64,000 nucleotides of DNA from Caballeronia cordobensis (GTDB lineage Bacteria > Pseudomonadota > Gammaproteobacteria > Burkholderiales > Burkholderiaceae), in the NCBI RefSeq assembly GCF_001544575.2, contig NZ_FCNY02000001.1, forward strand, positions 186,001 through 250,000. The letters run 5' to 3'. Both the position numbers and the translations under genes were made by a program. The notes under the pieces were generated by a model. The model saw only the letters and a list, made by a program, of their open reading frames with translations. It had not been told where the DNA came from and did no database searches. Numbering within the stretch: position 1 is the first letter of the stretch; every line of letters begins with the position of its first letter. This document shows, one piece after another, positions 10,126-20,200 of this stretch.

Positions 10126-11369
10126 GCCGTCAACGTCACGCGCGCGAAGCGGCGCTTGCCCACCTGCACGATGAACTCGCCCGCTTCGATCTTCAGCGCC
10201 TTGTCGGAAACGGTCGCGCCGTCGATCTTCACGCCGCCCTGCTCGATGTTGCGCAGCGCTTCGCTCGTCGACGGCACGAGGCCCGCCTGCTTGAGCAACT
10301 GGCCGATCGCAAGCGGCGCGCCGGCGAGCGTCACCGAGGGAATGTCGTCCGGCACGCCGCCCTTCGCGCGATGGTTGAAGTCGTCGAGCGCGCGCTCCGC
10401 GTCCGCCGACGAATGGAAGCGCGCGACGATTTCCTGCGCGAGCATCACCTTGAAGTCGCGCGGATTGCGCCCGCCTTCGGCTTCGCTCTTGTAGCGTTCG
10501 ATCTCGCTCATCGGACGGAACGACAGCAGTTCGAAATAACGCCACATGAGCGTGTCCGAAATGCTCATCAGCTTGCCGAACATCTCGGTCGGCTTCTCGC
10601 TGATGCCGACGTAGTTGTGCTTCGACTTCGACATCTTCTCGACGCCGTCGAGGCCTTCGAGCAGCGGCATCGTCAGAATGCACTGCTGCTCCTGGCCGTA
10701 CTGCTTCTGCAATTCACGGCCGACGAGCAGGTTGAACTTCTGGTCCGTGCCGCCGAGTTCGAGGTCCGAATTCAGCGCGACGGAGTCGTAACCCTGCATC
10801 AGCGGATACAGGAATTCGTGGATCGAGATCGGCACGCCGCCCTGAAAACGCTTGGTGAAATCCTCGCGCTCGAGAATGCGCGCGACCGTATAGCGCGAAG
10901 CGAGCTTGATCATGCCGTCGGCGCCGAGTGGCATCGACCATTCGCTGTTGTAGCGAATCTCGGTTTTTTCGCGGTCGAGCACGAGCGACGCCTGCTCGAA
11001 ATACGTCTTCGCGTTCATTTCGATCTGTTCGCGCGTGAGCGGCGGGCGCGTCGCGTTGCGGCCGGACGGATCGCCGATCAGCGACGTGAAATCGCCGATC
11101 AGGAAAATGACGTGATGGCCGAGGTCCTGCAACTGGCGCATCTTGTTCAGCACGACCGTATGGCCGATGTGAATATCGGGCGCGGTCGGATCCAGACCGA
11201 GCTTGATGCGCAGCGGCTTGCCCGTGGCGGCGCTCCTCGCGAGCTTCTGCGCGAATTCGTCTTCGATCAGCAGTTCGTCGCAGCCGCGTTTGGCGATGGC
11301 GAGCGCGCTCTTCACGTCATCGGTGATCGGGAAGCGCTGCGCGGCGGAGGCGTTGGAATCAGTGGTCAT
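10122..11369 (-). CDS. tyrS: Tyrosine--tRNA ligase
   Basis: Class I synthetase, 415 aa, TyrRS of the shorter (TyrZ-like) type. The HIGH motif is [14 protein letters not shown], the KMSKS motif is [12 protein letters not shown], and a C-terminal S4 RNA-binding domain ends in [13 protein letters not shown]. The start is placed at ATG 11369 ([15 protein letters not shown]); sequence further upstream is open but lacks family similarity. It is the first gene of the tyrS-dtd-phosphatase group; anmK diverges from it about 290 bp upstream. Confidence 0.96.
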   Translation of the reverse strand: MTTDSNASAAQRFPITDDVKSALAIAKRGCDELLIEDEFAQKLARSAATGKPLRIKLGLDPTAPDIHIGHTVVLNKMRQLQDLGHHVIFLIGDFTSLIGDPSGRNATRPPLTREQIEMNAKTYFEQASLVLDREKTEIRYNSEWSMPLGADGMIKLASRYTVARILEREDFTKRFQGGVPISIHEFLYPLMQGYDSVALNSDLELGGTDQKFNLLVGRELQKQYGQEQQCILTMPLLEGLDGVEKMSKSKHNYVGISEKPTEMFGKLMSISDTLMWRYFELLSFRPMSEIERYKSEAEGGRNPRDFKVMLAQEIVARFHSSADAERALDDFNHRAKGGVPDDIPSVTLAGAPLAIGQLLKQAGLVPSTSEALRNIEQGGVKIDGATVSDKALKIEAGEFIVQVGKRRFARVTLTA

Positions 11370-11641
11370 GCTTGCGGCTTGTGAAGTCAAAAGGGTTCGA
11401 TGACTGGCGAGGTGGCGGCAGGCGCCGTGCCGGAAGGAAGGCCGCTCAGTCGAGCGGCGCGCGCCGAAAATCGCGCGCAATTGCTTGTTCAGGCTGAGGA
11501 TTTTACGCGATGACGCGCCTGTTCGCGCCGTTTTGCGCTGTGTTAGCGCGCCACCCATCCCGTTCACCGCTGGAAATTCTTAACGATTCGATCCTTAACG
11601 CGGATAATCGCCGCTTGAGCGAAAACCGGCAGCACCGCATC

Positions 11642-11650
11642 GAAGAGGAG
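11642..11650 (+). promoter_or_regulatory. Ribosome binding site deciding the GTG start of anmK
   Basis: The purine-rich run CGAAGAGGAG ends 6 nt before GTG 11657. No comparable site precedes the upstream in-frame ATG at 11510. Confidence 0.7.
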
Positions 11651-11656
11651 AGCAGC

Positions 11657-12808
11657 GTGGGAAAGAAAACCGAAGCATTGGAAACCGGCAAGTGGGACGG
11701 CGTGTACTTCGGTTTGATGTCGGGCACCAGCATGGACGGCGTCGATGGCGTCGCGGTCCAGTTCACGACCGGCAAACCGCCTGTCGTGCTCGGCGAGGCG
11801 CACGTGTCTTTCTCGAAAGGCCTGCGCGATGCGCTCTTCGAGCTGCAATCGCCCGGCGAGAACGAAATCGAGCGCGAAGCCCTCGCCGCCAATGCGCTCG
11901 CGACGCGCTACGCCGTCTGCTGTCACGAATTGCAGAGCATGAGCGGCTATTCGGCGTCGAAAGTGCGCGCGATCGGCGTGCACGGGCAAACGGTGCGGCA
12001 TCGGCCGGAAAAGGGCTACACGCGGCAGATCAACAACCCCGCGCTGCTCGCGGAAATGACCAGCATCGACGTGGTCGCGGATTTCCGCAGCCGCGATGTC
12101 GCCGCGGGCGGCCAGGGCGCGCCGCTCGTGCCGGCGTTTCACGCGACGGTGTTCGGCGCGCCGAACGAGACGCGCGTTCTGTGCAATCTGGGCGGCATCA
12201 GCAACATCACGATTCTCGCGGCAAGCGGCGAAGTGCGCGGCTTCGATTGCGGGCCGGCGAACGCGCTCATCGATGAATGGGCTTTGCGTCACACGCAGCG
12301 TGCCTACGACGATGGCGGACAGTTCGCGGCGCAAGGCCGGATCAGCCAGCCGCTTCTGAACGCCTTGCTCGACGAACCGTTTTTCGATCTCGCGCCGCCG
12401 AAGAGCACGGGCCGCGATCTGTTCAATCCGGCCTGGATGGACACGAAGCTCGCGGCCTTCGCGGGTCTCGATCCCGCCGATGTTCAGGCGACGCTCACCG
12501 CGCTCACCGCGACGACGGTCGCCCGCGAAATCGCGCGCCACGCGTCCGACACGCGCGCCGTGTACGTGTGCGGCGGCGGCGCGCGAAATCCGGTGCTGAT
12601 GCAGATGCTTCAGCAGGCGCTCGAAGACAATGCGGTGCCGGGCGTGCCCGTCATGACGACCGAAGCGCTCGGCGTGCCGCCGCAGCAGGTCGAAGCGCTC
12701 GCTTTCGCGTGGCTTGCGATGCGCTGCGTCGCGCGCGAGCCGGGCAATCTGTCCGCGGTGACGGGCGCAGCGGGCGCGCGCGTGCTCGGTGCGATCTACC
12801 CGCGGTAA
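11657..12808 (+). CDS. anmK: Anhydro-N-acetylmuramic acid kinase
   Basis: Phosphorylates and opens 1,6-anhydro-MurNAc during cell wall recycling; 383 aa from the chosen start. The ATPase phosphate-binding motif [14 protein letters not shown] stands near the N-terminus, with [12 protein letters not shown] toward the C-terminus. GTG 11657 is chosen because GAAGAGGAG ends 6 nt before it, giving a strong ribosome site, and because the resulting length fits the family (E. coli about 369). The open frame reaches back to 11510, but those residues look unrelated. It is followed by a terminator shared with the convergent erpA. Confidence 0.93.
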   Translation: MGKKTEALETGKWDGVYFGLMSGTSMDGVDGVAVQFTTGKPPVVLGEAHVSFSKGLRDALFELQSPGENEIEREALAANALATRYAVCCHELQSMSGYSASKVRAIGVHGQTVRHRPEKGYTRQINNPALLAEMTSIDVVADFRSRDVAAGGQGAPLVPAFHATVFGAPNETRVLCNLGGISNITILAASGEVRGFDCGPANALIDEWALRHTQRAYDDGGQFAAQGRISQPLLNALLDEPFFDLAPPKSTGRDLFNPAWMDTKLAAFAGLDPADVQATLTALTATTVAREIARHASDTRAVYVCGGGARNPVLMQMLQQALEDNAVPGVPVMTTEALGVPPQQVEALAFAWLAMRCVAREPGNLSAVTGAAGARVLGAIYPR

Positions 12809-12810
12809 AC

Positions 12811-12840
12811 GAAAAACGGAGCCACCGAGGCTCCGGTTTC
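12811..12840. terminator. Bidirectional terminator between anmK and erpA
   Basis: Stem CGGAGCC (12817-12823) / GGCTCCG (12829-12835) with a 5-nt loop. The A-run at 12812-12816 gives a U-tract for minus-strand erpA transcripts; GTTTC follows on the plus side for anmK. Confidence 0.75.
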
Positions 12841-12861
12841 CACTGCGCCAAAAACGCGCGC

Positions 12862-13227
12862 TTAAACCGAGAACGACGAACCGCAACCGCAGGTGGTCGT
12901 GGCGTTCGGATTCTTGATGACGAACTGGGCGCCGTTGAGGTCGTCCTTATAGTCGATCTCCGCGCCGACGAGGTACTGGTAGCTCATCGAATCGACGAGC
13001 AGTTGCACGCCCGCCTTGTCCATCACGGTGTCGTCTTCGTTGACTTCCTCGTCGAACGTGAAACCGTACTGGAAACCCGAGCATCCGCCGCCCTGCACGA
13101 ACACGCGCAGCTTCAGATCCGGATTGCCTTCTTCGTCGATCAATTGCTTGACCTTGTCCGCGGCCGCGTCGGTGAAGACGAACGGCATCGGCATTTCGGT
13201 CGTGGGGGTGTCGCTGACAGCGCTCAT
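12862..13227 (-). CDS. erpA: Iron-sulfur cluster insertion protein ErpA
   Basis: A-type Fe-S carrier of 121 aa that delivers clusters to apoproteins. The three cluster-binding cysteines are present: [10 protein letters not shown] and the C-terminal TTCGCGSSF (CxC). A GGAG ribosome site lies 8 nt before the ATG at 13227. It lies downstream of rpsI on the same strand, separated by a strong terminator, so it is a separate transcript. A TACAAT at 13258-13263 (minus strand) may be its -10 element. Confidence 0.95.
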   Translation of the reverse strand: MSAVSDTPTTEMPMPFVFTDAAADKVKQLIDEEGNPDLKLRVFVQGGGCSGFQYGFTFDEEVNEDDTVMDKAGVQLLVDSMSYQYLVGAEIDYKDDLNGAQFVIKNPNATTTCGCGSSFSV

Positions 13228-13351
13228 TCGAATTCTCCAATTAAGCTTCTTACCGCTATTGTAGGGCTGATCTCAATATCGTGCCGAATGTCCATGGAAT
13301 CAATGGGCTATATGAAAATTCGACATCGTTCAGCCAGCGCGCGCCAAAACG

Positions 13352-13385
13352 AAAAAGCCGCCGGCACAGAGTGCGGGCGGCTTTT
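13352..13385 (-). terminator. Terminator of the rplM-rpsI operon
   Basis: Inverted repeat AAAAGCCGCC (13353-13362) / GGCGGCTTTT (13376-13385), extended inside by GCAC/GTGC. On the minus strand the stem is followed by a U-run from 13352-13356. It starts about 54 nt after the rpsI stop. Confidence 0.85.
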
Positions 13386-13438
13386 GCGGCAGTTTCGCTC
13401 CGATCCGGCAGACCAGCCCAGAGCGATGCCCCAAGCGC

Positions 13439-13831
13439 TTAACGCTTCGAGAACTGCTTCCGGCGGCGTGCCTTGTGGAAACCGACCTTCTTACGTTCCA
13501 CTTCACGCGCGTCACGCGTCACGAAGCCAGCGTTCGACAGTTGCGACTTAAGCGTTGCGTCGTAGTCCATCAGCGCACGGGTGATGCCGTGGCGAACCGC
13601 GCCTGCCTGACCCGTTTCGCCGCCGCCCGACACGTTGACCTTGATGTCGAACGTGGTGCCGTGGTTCGTGAGTTCCAGCGGCTGACGCACGATCATCAGC
13701 GACGTTTCACGCGAGAAGTAGTCGGCGATGGGCTTGCCGTTGACGACGATCTCGCCCTTGCCCGACTTGATGAAGACACGAGCGACCGCGCTCTTGCGGC
13801 GGCCCGTACCGTAGTTCCAGTTACCGATCAT
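13439..13831 (-). CDS. rpsI: 30S ribosomal protein S9
   Basis: 130 aa, standard length. The N-terminus [16 protein letters not shown] and the basic C-terminal tail RRRKQFSKR, whose last residues reach the P-site tRNA, are both typical of bS9/uS9. It lies 11 nt after rplM in the conserved rplM-rpsI operon. Confidence 0.98.
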   Translation of the reverse strand: MIGNWNYGTGRRKSAVARVFIKSGKGEIVVNGKPIADYFSRETSLMIVRQPLELTNHGTTFDIKVNVSGGGETGQAGAVRHGITRALMDYDATLKSQLSNAGFVTRDAREVERKKVGFHKARRRKQFSKR

Positions 13832-13842
13832 GTGGGCTCCCC

Positions 13843-14271
13843 TTAGATCTCGAGCGACTTCGGCTGTTGCGCCGAGTGCGGATGCGTAGCTTCGGCGTAG
13901 ACCTTCAGCTTCTTGATCATCGCGTAGCCGAGCGGACCCTTCGGAAGCATGCCCTTGACAGCCTTCTCGAGCGCACGGCCCGGGAAGCGCTCTTGCATCT
14001 TGCCGAACGTCGTTTCGTAGATGCCGCCCGGGTAGCCCGAGTGACGATAGTACTTCTTGTCCGTGGTCTTGTTGCCCGTGACCTTCAGCTTGCCGGCATT
14101 GACGATGATGATGAAATCACCGGTGTCGACGTGCGGAGTAAATTCAGGCTTGTGCTTGCCGCGAAGACGGCGTGCCACTTCGCTGGCGACACGGCCGAGA
14201 ACCTTATCCGTCGCGTCAATCACGTACCATTCGCGCGTCACCTCTTCGGCTTTTGCGGAAAACGTCTTCAT
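13843..14271 (-). CDS. rplM: 50S ribosomal protein L13
   Basis: 142 aa, uL13 family: [20 protein letters not shown] at the start and [16 protein letters not shown] in the middle are diagnostic. It is the first gene of the rplM-rpsI operon, expressed from a strong promoter at 14415-14444, giving a leader of about 135 nt. Confidence 0.98.
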   Translation of the reverse strand: MKTFSAKAEEVTREWYVIDATDKVLGRVASEVARRLRGKHKPEFTPHVDTGDFIIIVNAGKLKVTGNKTTDKKYYRHSGYPGGIYETTFGKMQERFPGRALEKAVKGMLPKGPLGYAMIKKLKVYAEATHPHSAQQPKSLEI

Positions 14272-14414
14272 GATCGATCCAAAAAATTGAATTGCCCTTG
14301 AACTGATTTGAACGCTGCTCGGCCCTGCTTATATGGACGCCAGGATTCGTGAATCCGGCGCTTGCAGGCTCTCACAGGCCTCCCTCCGCGGGCGTAGGGC
14401 GAAGAGAACTTTGA

Positions 14415-14444
14415 ATTATAAAGGGATTTCCGCTGTCGCGTCAA
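14415..14444 (-). promoter_or_regulatory. Sigma70-type promoter of rplM-rpsI
   Basis: On the minus strand: -35 TTGACG (14444-14439), 18-nt spacer, -10 TATAAT (14420-14415). Initiation near 14408 would leave a 5' leader of about 137 nt before the rplM ATG at 14271. Confidence 0.8.
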
Positions 14445-14471
14445 AGATTTGATTTCGCGCGGCGTAGGGAC

Positions 14472-14535
14472 GAAAAAAAGCCCGGGCAGCTGTGGCTCGG
14501 GCTTAATCCACCAAAGGAGGAGGTGGAGGAGACAG
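14472..14535 (-). ncRNA. Predicted small RNA with an anti-Shine-Dalgarno-like loop
   Basis: An intergenic minus-strand transcription unit with all parts visible. The promoter is TTGCCT (14569-14564), a 17-nt spacer and TATACT (14546-14541). The predicted transcript is about 63 nt from near 14535. Hairpin 1 has stem CCACC (14526-14522) / GGTGG (14512-14508) and the 9-nt loop UCCUCCUUU. A short linker follows, then a terminator hairpin of 7 bp (14504-14498 with 14484-14478) and a run of seven U (14479-14473). The loop shares CCUCCUUU with the 3' end of 16S rRNA and could pair with AAAGGAGG ribosome sites. It resembles C/U-rich-loop double-hairpin sRNAs known in proteobacteria, but I cannot name a family. 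No credible ORF is present. Confidence 0.7.
14473..14504 (-). terminator. Rho-independent terminator of the predicted sRNA
   Basis: AAGCCCG (14504-14498 on the minus strand) pairs with CGGGCTT (14484-14478), directly followed by a run of T (14479-14473). There is no protein gene on this strand immediately upstream, so the terminator itself points to a short non-coding transcript. Confidence 0.8.
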
Positions 14536-14540
14536 AGACG

Positions 14541-14569
14541 AGTATAGGCACGGTCATGCTGCGAGGCAA
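14541..14569 (-). promoter_or_regulatory. Promoter of the predicted sRNA
   Basis: On the minus strand: -35 TTGCCT (14569-14564), exactly 17 nt, then -10 TATACT (14546-14541). About 14 nt further upstream lies the AT-rich dyad GTGAAA/TTTCAC (14583-14599). Confidence 0.7.
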
Positions 14570-14853
14570 GAAGATTTGCATGGTGAAAATGAATTTCACT
14601 ATTTGAAATATCGACTCGATCAAAGATTCACACTATTTTCTACGTAAATTCATATACTTACCCGTAATCTCCAGTCTCCGATCGCGAGCTTTCTACGTCT
14701 AGAGGATTCGCTCGAACGTCCGAAGAAAGAATCGCCACGTCGATTTCCGCTTCGTCAACCAGTGCTTGCTCGTAAGCAGCGCCAGAATCAAACGCAATGT
14801 GCCGCTACAATGGACGCCTCTGTAACGATGCGTCGAGCAGCTGGAGCCTGAGC
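14570..14853. other. AT-rich intergenic stretch upstream of the sRNA and the OsmC-family gene
   Basis: Clearly lower in GC than its surroundings, especially 14570-14680. It contains the dyad at 14583-14599 and TACAAT at 14806-14811, which may be the -10 of the OsmC gene although no good -35 is seen. I see no coding region. Confidence 0.5.
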
Positions 14854-15276
14854 ATGGAATGCAAAGTTAGCTGGATGGGACAAGACGGCATGGCCTTCGC
14901 CGCCGAAACGGGAAGCGGCCATCTCGTGAACATGGACGGCGCGCCTGAAGGCGGCGGTCGCAATCTCGCACCCCGCCCGATGGAAATGGTGCTGCTCGGC
15001 ACCGGCGGCTGCACCGCCTACGACGTCGTGATGATCCTCAAGAAGAGCCGTCAGGAAATCCAGGGCTGCTCCGTGACGCTCAAAGCGGACCGCGCGAGCG
15101 AAGATCCGAAAGTCTTCACGAAGATCCACTTCCATTTCACGGTGACGGGCAAGAACCTGAATCCGGCGACGGTCGAACGCGCGATCAACCTGTCGCACGA
15201 CAAGTACTGCTCGGCGTCGATCATGCTGGCGAAATCGGCGGAGCTCACGCATTCGTTCGAGATCGTCGAAGCGTAA
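14854..15276 (+). CDS. OsmC/YhfA-family protein
   Basis: 140 aa. OsmC-fold proteins are thiol-dependent peroxidases acting on organic hydroperoxides. The two reactive cysteines are recognisable in GTGGCTAYDVVMIL and DKYCSASIM. The sequence is closer to the YhfA branch than to OsmC/Ohr proper, so the substrate is uncertain. ATG 14854 (MECKVSWMG) is preferred to the in-frame 14797 because it gives the family N-terminus. It stands alone, closed by a strong terminator shared with rnpB. Confidence 0.88.
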   Translation: MECKVSWMGQDGMAFAAETGSGHLVNMDGAPEGGGRNLAPRPMEMVLLGTGGCTAYDVVMILKKSRQEIQGCSVTLKADRASEDPKVFTKIHFHFTVTGKNLNPATVERAINLSHDKYCSASIMLAKSAELTHSFEIVEA

Positions 15277-15297
15277 CGCTCGAAGCACGCGGGAAAC

Positions 15298-15337
15298 GAA
15301 AAGAGCCGGCGTCGCGAGACGCCGGCTCTTTCTTTTT
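15298..15337. terminator. Bidirectional terminator shared by the OsmC-family gene and rnpB
   Basis: A perfect 13-bp stem, AAGAGCCGGCGTC (15301-15313) / GACGCCGGCTCTT (15318-15330), with GCGA loop. On the plus strand TCTTTTT follows; on the minus strand TTTTCGTTT follows. Confidence 0.9.
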
Positions 15338-15344
15338 GAATGAC

Positions 15345-15760
<416 letters not shown>

Positions 15761-15774
15761 CTTCGATTTTACCA

Positions 15775-16581
15775 TCAGCGGTTGCGCCGGCCCGGGCGGA
15801 ACACGGACACGTCGTCATAAAAACCGGGCGACGCGTTCGCCGCCCACCAGCCCGGCACGCCCAGAACCGGCAGCGGCGCGAAGGCACGGCTCTCGAGCGG
15901 CTCGGCGAGAATGCCGTGCGCGATGCGCTCGTCGATGAGCGCGCGGCGGCCGGCATCGTCGAGCGTGAAATATTCCGCGGGAACGTCGACGATCCAGGCG
16001 TGGCCGGTGCACGCCTTGTACGGCGCGACGAGCTTTTCGAGCAGCGCATGGCCGAAGATGCGCGCCTCGCAGCGCACGCCCCACGCGGCGCGTTCGTCGA
16101 TGAACAGCGTGCGCCAGTCGAAGCCGCGCAGCGCACGTCCAAGCGATGCATCGGCGCAGGCGAAGAGCACCGCGTTTTCATCGAAGAGCGTGAGCGCGTC
16201 GCGTACGCCGCCGCGTGTCGGCCCGATGCCGTGCTCGTCGATCTGTTCCGCCTGGCGCGCGTTGAGCGCCGCCTTGATGCGCGGATACGCGAACCACATC
16301 GAACCGTTGAAGAAATCGTGGAGATTGTGGCGCGTCGGCACGCGGCCGCTCTGCGCGATGTGACCTTCGTAGGAAGCGCCCGCGGGCAGTTCTTCCTGCG
16401 CGATGAACGCAAGCGGCTGGCCACGGCCTGTGAGCAACCCGGCGGCGGACGCGTCTTCGTTCAGCGTCGCGAGATAGCCGCTGTAACCCGTGAGTGCAGC
16501 CGCCTGCCAGCGCCTGCCGCGCGTCTCGATCGGCGCGAGCCAGGGCCGCGCCCAGTCGATATCGGCGAAACCCGCGCTCAC
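15775..16581 (-). CDS. DUF3025 domain-containing protein
   Basis: 268 aa, function unknown. Conserved DUF3025 features include IDWARPWLAP near the N-terminus, RHNLHDFFNGSMWFAYPRIK at about residues 83-102, and VLGVPGWWAAN near the C-terminus. It has no signal peptide or membrane segment. It starts 10 nt after the pyrC stop, so the two are probably co-transcribed; its stop abuts the rnpB promoter region. Confidence 0.88.
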   Translation of the reverse strand: MSAGFADIDWARPWLAPIETRGRRWQAAALTGYSGYLATLNEDASAAGLLTGRGQPLAFIAQEELPAGASYEGHIAQSGRVPTRHNLHDFFNGSMWFAYPRIKAALNARQAEQIDEHGIGPTRGGVRDALTLFDENAVLFACADASLGRALRGFDWRTLFIDERAAWGVRCEARIFGHALLEKLVAPYKACTGHAWIVDVPAEYFTLDDAGRRALIDERIAHGILAEPLESRAFAPLPVLGVPGWWAANASPGFYDDVSVFRPGRRNR

Positions 16582-16591
16582 GTGCGTCGTA

Positions 16592-17656
16592 TCAATGCGC
16601 GTCGGAGAAACGCCAGCCGATCGACTCGCCGCCGCGCAACGGGACGATCGTCGCGTCGCCGGCGTTGAATTCGGCGGGCAGCGTCCACGCGGCGCGGTCC
16701 AGCGTCACCTTTTCCGCGCTGCGCGGCAGGCCGTAGAAGTCCGCGCCGTGGAAGCTCGCGAAGCCTTCGAGCTTGTCGAGCGCGCCGGCCTGGTCGAACG
16801 CTTCCGCGTAGAGTTCGAGCGCGTGCAGCGCCGTATAGCAGCCCGCGCAGCCGCACGCGTGCTCCTTCAGGCCCTTCGGATGCGGCGCGCTGTCGGTGCC
16901 GAGGAAGTAACGCGGATTGCCCGACGTTGCGGCTTCGACGAGCGCCACGCGATGCGTCTCGCGCTTGAGCACCGGCAGGCAGTAGTAATGCGGCCGCATG
17001 CCGCCGACCAGCATGATGTTGCGGTTATAGAGCAGATGATGCGCGGTGATCGTCGCACCGATCGGGCCATCGGCCTCGCGCACGTAGTCCGCGGCATCCT
17101 TCGTCGTGATGTGTTCGAACACGACCTTCAGCGCCGGAAAATCGCGGCGCAGCGGCGTCATCACGCGATCGATGAACACCTTTTCGCGATCGAACACGTC
17201 GATGTCGCCATCCGTCACTTCGCCGTGCGTGAGCAAGGGCATGCCCACTTCCTGCATCGCTTCGAGCGTTTTCGCGCACTTGCCGAGAAGATCCGTCACG
17301 CCCGCGTCGGAATTGGTCGTGGCGCCCGCCGGATAGAGCTTCACGCCGTGCACGAAGCCGCTTTCCTTCGCGCGGCGGATTTCGTCGGGCGGCGTGTTGT
17401 CGGTGAGATAGAGCGTCATCAGCGGCTCGAAGCGCGCACCCGCGGGCAGCGCCGCGAGAATGCGGCCGCGATACGCCGATGCCAGCTCGGTGGTCGTCAC
17501 GGGCGGCTTCAGGTTCGGCATGATGATTGCGCGGCCGAACTGGCGTGCCGTGTGCGGGAGCACCGCCGCGAGGGTCGCGCCGTCGCGCACATGCAGGTGC
17601 CAGTCGTCGGGGCGCGCGATCGTGAGCGATTGAGGCGAGGAAGAGGTAGCGGACAT
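16592..17656 (-). CDS. pyrC: Dihydroorotase (type II, PyrC)
   Basis: Zinc metalloenzyme of pyrimidine synthesis converting carbamoyl aspartate to dihydroorotate; 354 aa (E. coli 348). The metal-binding HxH is [10 protein letters not shown] near residue 17-26, later histidines are in LTHGEVTD and [20 protein letters not shown] is present, and the catalytic Asp is in [13 protein letters not shown] 17656 (MSATSSSPQ) is chosen; the frame is open upstream without family similarity. Confidence 0.96.
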   Translation of the reverse strand: MSATSSSPQSLTIARPDDWHLHVRDGATLAAVLPHTARQFGRAIIMPNLKPPVTTTELASAYRGRILAALPAGARFEPLMTLYLTDNTPPDEIRRAKESGFVHGVKLYPAGATTNSDAGVTDLLGKCAKTLEAMQEVGMPLLTHGEVTDGDIDVFDREKVFIDRVMTPLRRDFPALKVVFEHITTKDAADYVREADGPIGATITAHHLLYNRNIMLVGGMRPHYYCLPVLKRETHRVALVEAATSGNPRYFLGTDSAPHPKGLKEHACGCAGCYTALHALELYAEAFDQAGALDKLEGFASFHGADFYGLPRSAEKVTLDRAAWTLPAEFNAGDATIVPLRGGESIGWRFSDAH

Positions 17657-17849
17657 GGCGAAATGACGGGAGACGTTGGAATGGCGCAAGTCCACGCGAA
17701 GAATGGGAAAAATCGCCGTGGAAAATCCACAACGCGCCCGCCTGGGAGCGCTCGCGCGATTTTTTCGCACTGACCTCGGTGATATGCTTGTCGGACGTAT
17801 TGTAACAACCAGGCCCTGAGCCGCTCCATTAGCCGCCCGCCCCAGCATC

Positions 17850-18752
17850 ATGTGCCAACTTCTTGGAATGAACTGCGCCGAACCCACGGACGTGACCTTC
17901 TCGTTCACCGGTTTCGCGGCGCGCGGCGGGGTGACGGATCATCACGCGGACGGTTGGGGCATCGCGTTTTTCGAGGACAAGGCCTGCCGGCTTTTCATCG
18001 ATCATCAGTCGTCCGCCAGTTCGCCGCTCGCGGACATGGTGAAGCGCTATCCGATCAAATCGAAGAACACGATCGCGCATATCCGCAAGGCGACGCAGGG
18101 GCACATCCTGCTCGAAAACTGCCATCCGTTCATGCGCGAGCTGTGGGGACGGCACTGGATCTTCGCGCACAACGGCGATCTCGTCGGCCATGCGCCGGAA
18201 CTCACGGGCGTGTATCAGCCGGTCGGCACGACGGACAGCGAACTTGCGTTCTGCGCGCTGCTGCAAGGCTTGCGCCGCGCGTTTCCCTGCTCGCAGCCGC
18301 CGCTCGAAGAACTCTTCGACGCGCTCGCCGAGCTCACGCGCGGCATCACGCAACACGGCGTGTTCAACTTCCTGATGTCGAACGGGCAGGCGCTCTTCTC
18401 GCACTGCTCGACGCATTTGTACTATCTGGTGCGGAGCTGGCCGTTCTCGACGGCGCATCTGATCGACGCGGACATGTCGATCGACTTCGCCAAGTACACG
18501 ACGCCGGAAGACCGCGTCGCGGTGATCGCCACGTCGCCGCTCACCGACAATGAAGTCTGGACACGCTTCGCGCCCGGCGATCTCGCCATGTTCCAGGGCG
18601 GCGATCTTGCGCGTTCGGTGAACATTCCGGTGCCGGAGGAAGTCGCGAAGAAGGCCGCGGTGCCGCTTGCGAAGGCGTGCGTCGGTTCGGCGTTGAAGAT
18701 CGACGAAATCCGCTCGACGGCGGCGGTGGAAAGCGAACTCGGTATTGAATAA
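17850..18752 (+). CDS. YafJ-type class II glutamine amidotransferase
   Basis: 300 aa. The N-terminal nucleophile cysteine follows the initiator Met (MCQLLGMNC), and [11 protein letters not shown] and [10 protein letters not shown] are the Ntn amidotransferase signatures. Stand-alone YafJ proteins are predicted gamma-glutamyl hydrolases or amidotransferases of unknown target. It is divergent from pyrC with about 190 bp between and convergent with the glt operon through a shared terminator. Confidence 0.9.
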   Translation: MCQLLGMNCAEPTDVTFSFTGFAARGGVTDHHADGWGIAFFEDKACRLFIDHQSSASSPLADMVKRYPIKSKNTIAHIRKATQGHILLENCHPFMRELWGRHWIFAHNGDLVGHAPELTGVYQPVGTTDSELAFCALLQGLRRAFPCSQPPLEELFDALAELTRGITQHGVFNFLMSNGQALFSHCSTHLYYLVRSWPFSTAHLIDADMSIDFAKYTTPEDRVAVIATSPLTDNEVWTRFAPGDLAMFQGGDLARSVNIPVPEEVAKKAAVPLAKACVGSALKIDEIRSTAAVESELGIE

Positions 18753-18788
18753 AAAAACGGCGCTTCATTTCTTGAAGCGCCGTTTTTT
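18752..18788. terminator. Bidirectional terminator between the YafJ gene and gltL
   Basis: A 15-bp stem, AAAAAACGGCGCTTC (18752-18766) / GAAGCGCCGTTTTTT (18774-18788), with a 7-nt loop. The A/T arms supply U-tracts in both directions. Confidence 0.92.
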
Positions 18789-18800
18789 CCTGCAACGAGA

Positions 18801-19526
18801 TCAGTGCAGGATTTTCGCCAGAAAATCCTTCGCCCGGTCGGACTTCGGATTTGCGAAGAACGCTTCCTTCTGATCGTCCTCCACGATCAACCCGCGGTCC
18901 ATGAAGATCACGCGGTTCGCCACTTTCTTCGCAAAGCCCATTTCGTGCGTCACGCACATCATGGTCATGCCTTCCTGTGCGAGTTCGACCATCACGTCGA
19001 GCACTTCGTTGATCATTTCGGGATCGAGCGCGGACGTGGGTTCGTCGAAGAGCATCGCGATCGGGTCCATCGACAGCGCGCGCGCAATCGCCACGCGCTG
19101 CTGCTGACCGCCCGAAAGCTGGCCCGGAAACTTGTCCGCATGCGCGCGCAGGCCGACGCGATCGAGCAGCTTCATGCCCTTTTGCGCGGCTTCGTCGTTC
19201 GAACGGCCGAGCACCTTGACCTGCGCGAGCGTCAGGTTCTGCGTGATCGTCAGATGCGGAAACAGCTCGAAGTGCTGAAACACCATGCCGACCTTCGAAC
19301 GCAGCTTCGACAGATTCGTCTTCTTGTCGGTGAGCGACTGGCCGTTGATCGTGATCTCGCCCTTCTGGAACGGCTCCAGGCCGTTCACGGTCTTGATGAG
19401 CGTCGACTTGCCCGAACCCGACGGGCCGCACACCACGACGACCTCGCCCTTCTTCACTTCGGTCGTGCAGTCCGTCAGCACCTGAAACTGCCCGTACCAC
19501 TTGGAAACATTCTTGATAGAGATCAT
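18801..19526 (-). CDS. gltL: Glutamate/aspartate ABC transporter ATP-binding protein
   Basis: 241 aa, the same length as E. coli GltL. Walker A is GPSGSGKST, the ABC signature is [15 protein letters not shown] and Walker B is [16 protein letters not shown] 19526 ([12 protein letters not shown]) overlaps the gltK stop by 4 nt. It is the last gene of gltIJKL. Confidence 0.93.
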   Translation of the reverse strand: MISIKNVSKWYGQFQVLTDCTTEVKKGEVVVVCGPSGSGKSTLIKTVNGLEPFQKGEITINGQSLTDKKTNLSKLRSKVGMVFQHFELFPHLTITQNLTLAQVKVLGRSNDEAAQKGMKLLDRVGLRAHADKFPGQLSGGQQQRVAIARALSMDPIAMLFDEPTSALDPEMINEVLDVMVELAQEGMTMMCVTHEMGFAKKVANRVIFMDRGLIVEDDQKEAFFANPKSDRAKDFLAKILH

Positions 19527-20200
19527 CTTGCGACCTTTTTCTGAAGACTTTTGACGAGGGCCGACGCCACCACGCAGATCACGAAATAGCACGCGCCCGC
19601 GAACAGGATCATCTCGACGGATGTGCCGTCGCGGTCCCCGATGTTCGTCGCCGTGCGGAAGAAGTCCGCGAGACTGATGACGTACACGAGCGACGTATCC
19701 TGGAACAAGACGATGGCCTGCGTGAGCAGAAGCGGCACCATCGCGCGGAACGCCTGCGGCAGCACGACGAGCTTCATCGCCTGGCCGTAGGTCATGCCGA
19801 GCGCGAACGCCGCGTTCACCTGGCCGCGCGGCACCGCCTGAATGCCGGCGCGGATGATTTCCGAATAGTACGCGGCTTCGAACAGCGAGAACGCGACCAT
19901 CGCCGAGGCGAGACGGATGTCGATATCCGCCGAGAGCCCGAGCACGTTCTGCAGCAGCTGCGGCACGATCAGGAAGAACCACAGCAGGACCATCACGAGC
20001 GGGATCGAGCGGAACAGTGTGACATACGCGCTCGCGAACCATTGCAGCGGCTTCACGCCCGACAGCCGGAAAAGCGCGAGCACCGTTCCCCAGATGATGC
20101 CGACCACGATGGCGAGCACGGTGATCTGCAGCGTGATCTTGGCGCCCGTCATCAGCGTGGGCCACTGCGTGAGAATGTCACTCCAGTTGAACTGATGCAT
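19523..20200 (-). CDS. gltK: Glutamate/aspartate ABC transporter permease
   Basis: 225 aa polar amino acid permease with about five hydrophobic segments. The HisM-type EAA loop is [24 protein letters not shown] at about residues 134-155. The N-terminal MHQFNWSDI matches GltK proteins. It overlaps gltJ by 1 nt and gltL by 4 nt, giving strict co-expression. Confidence 0.92.
   Translation of the reverse strand: MHQFNWSDILTQWPTLMTGAKITLQITVLAIVVGIIWGTVLALFRLSGVKPLQWFASAYVTLFRSIPLVMVLLWFFLIVPQLLQNVLGLSADIDIRLASAMVAFSLFEAAYYSEIIRAGIQAVPRGQVNAAFALGMTYGQAMKLVVLPQAFRAMVPLLLTQAIVLFQDTSLVYVISLADFFRTATNIGDRDGTSVEMILFAGACYFVICVVASALVKSLQKKVAR

Noticed and set aside
14441..14623. 60-codon minus-strand frame overlapping the sRNA
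   Set aside because: It spans the sRNA promoter and terminator, has no ribosome site, and its product is not protein-like.
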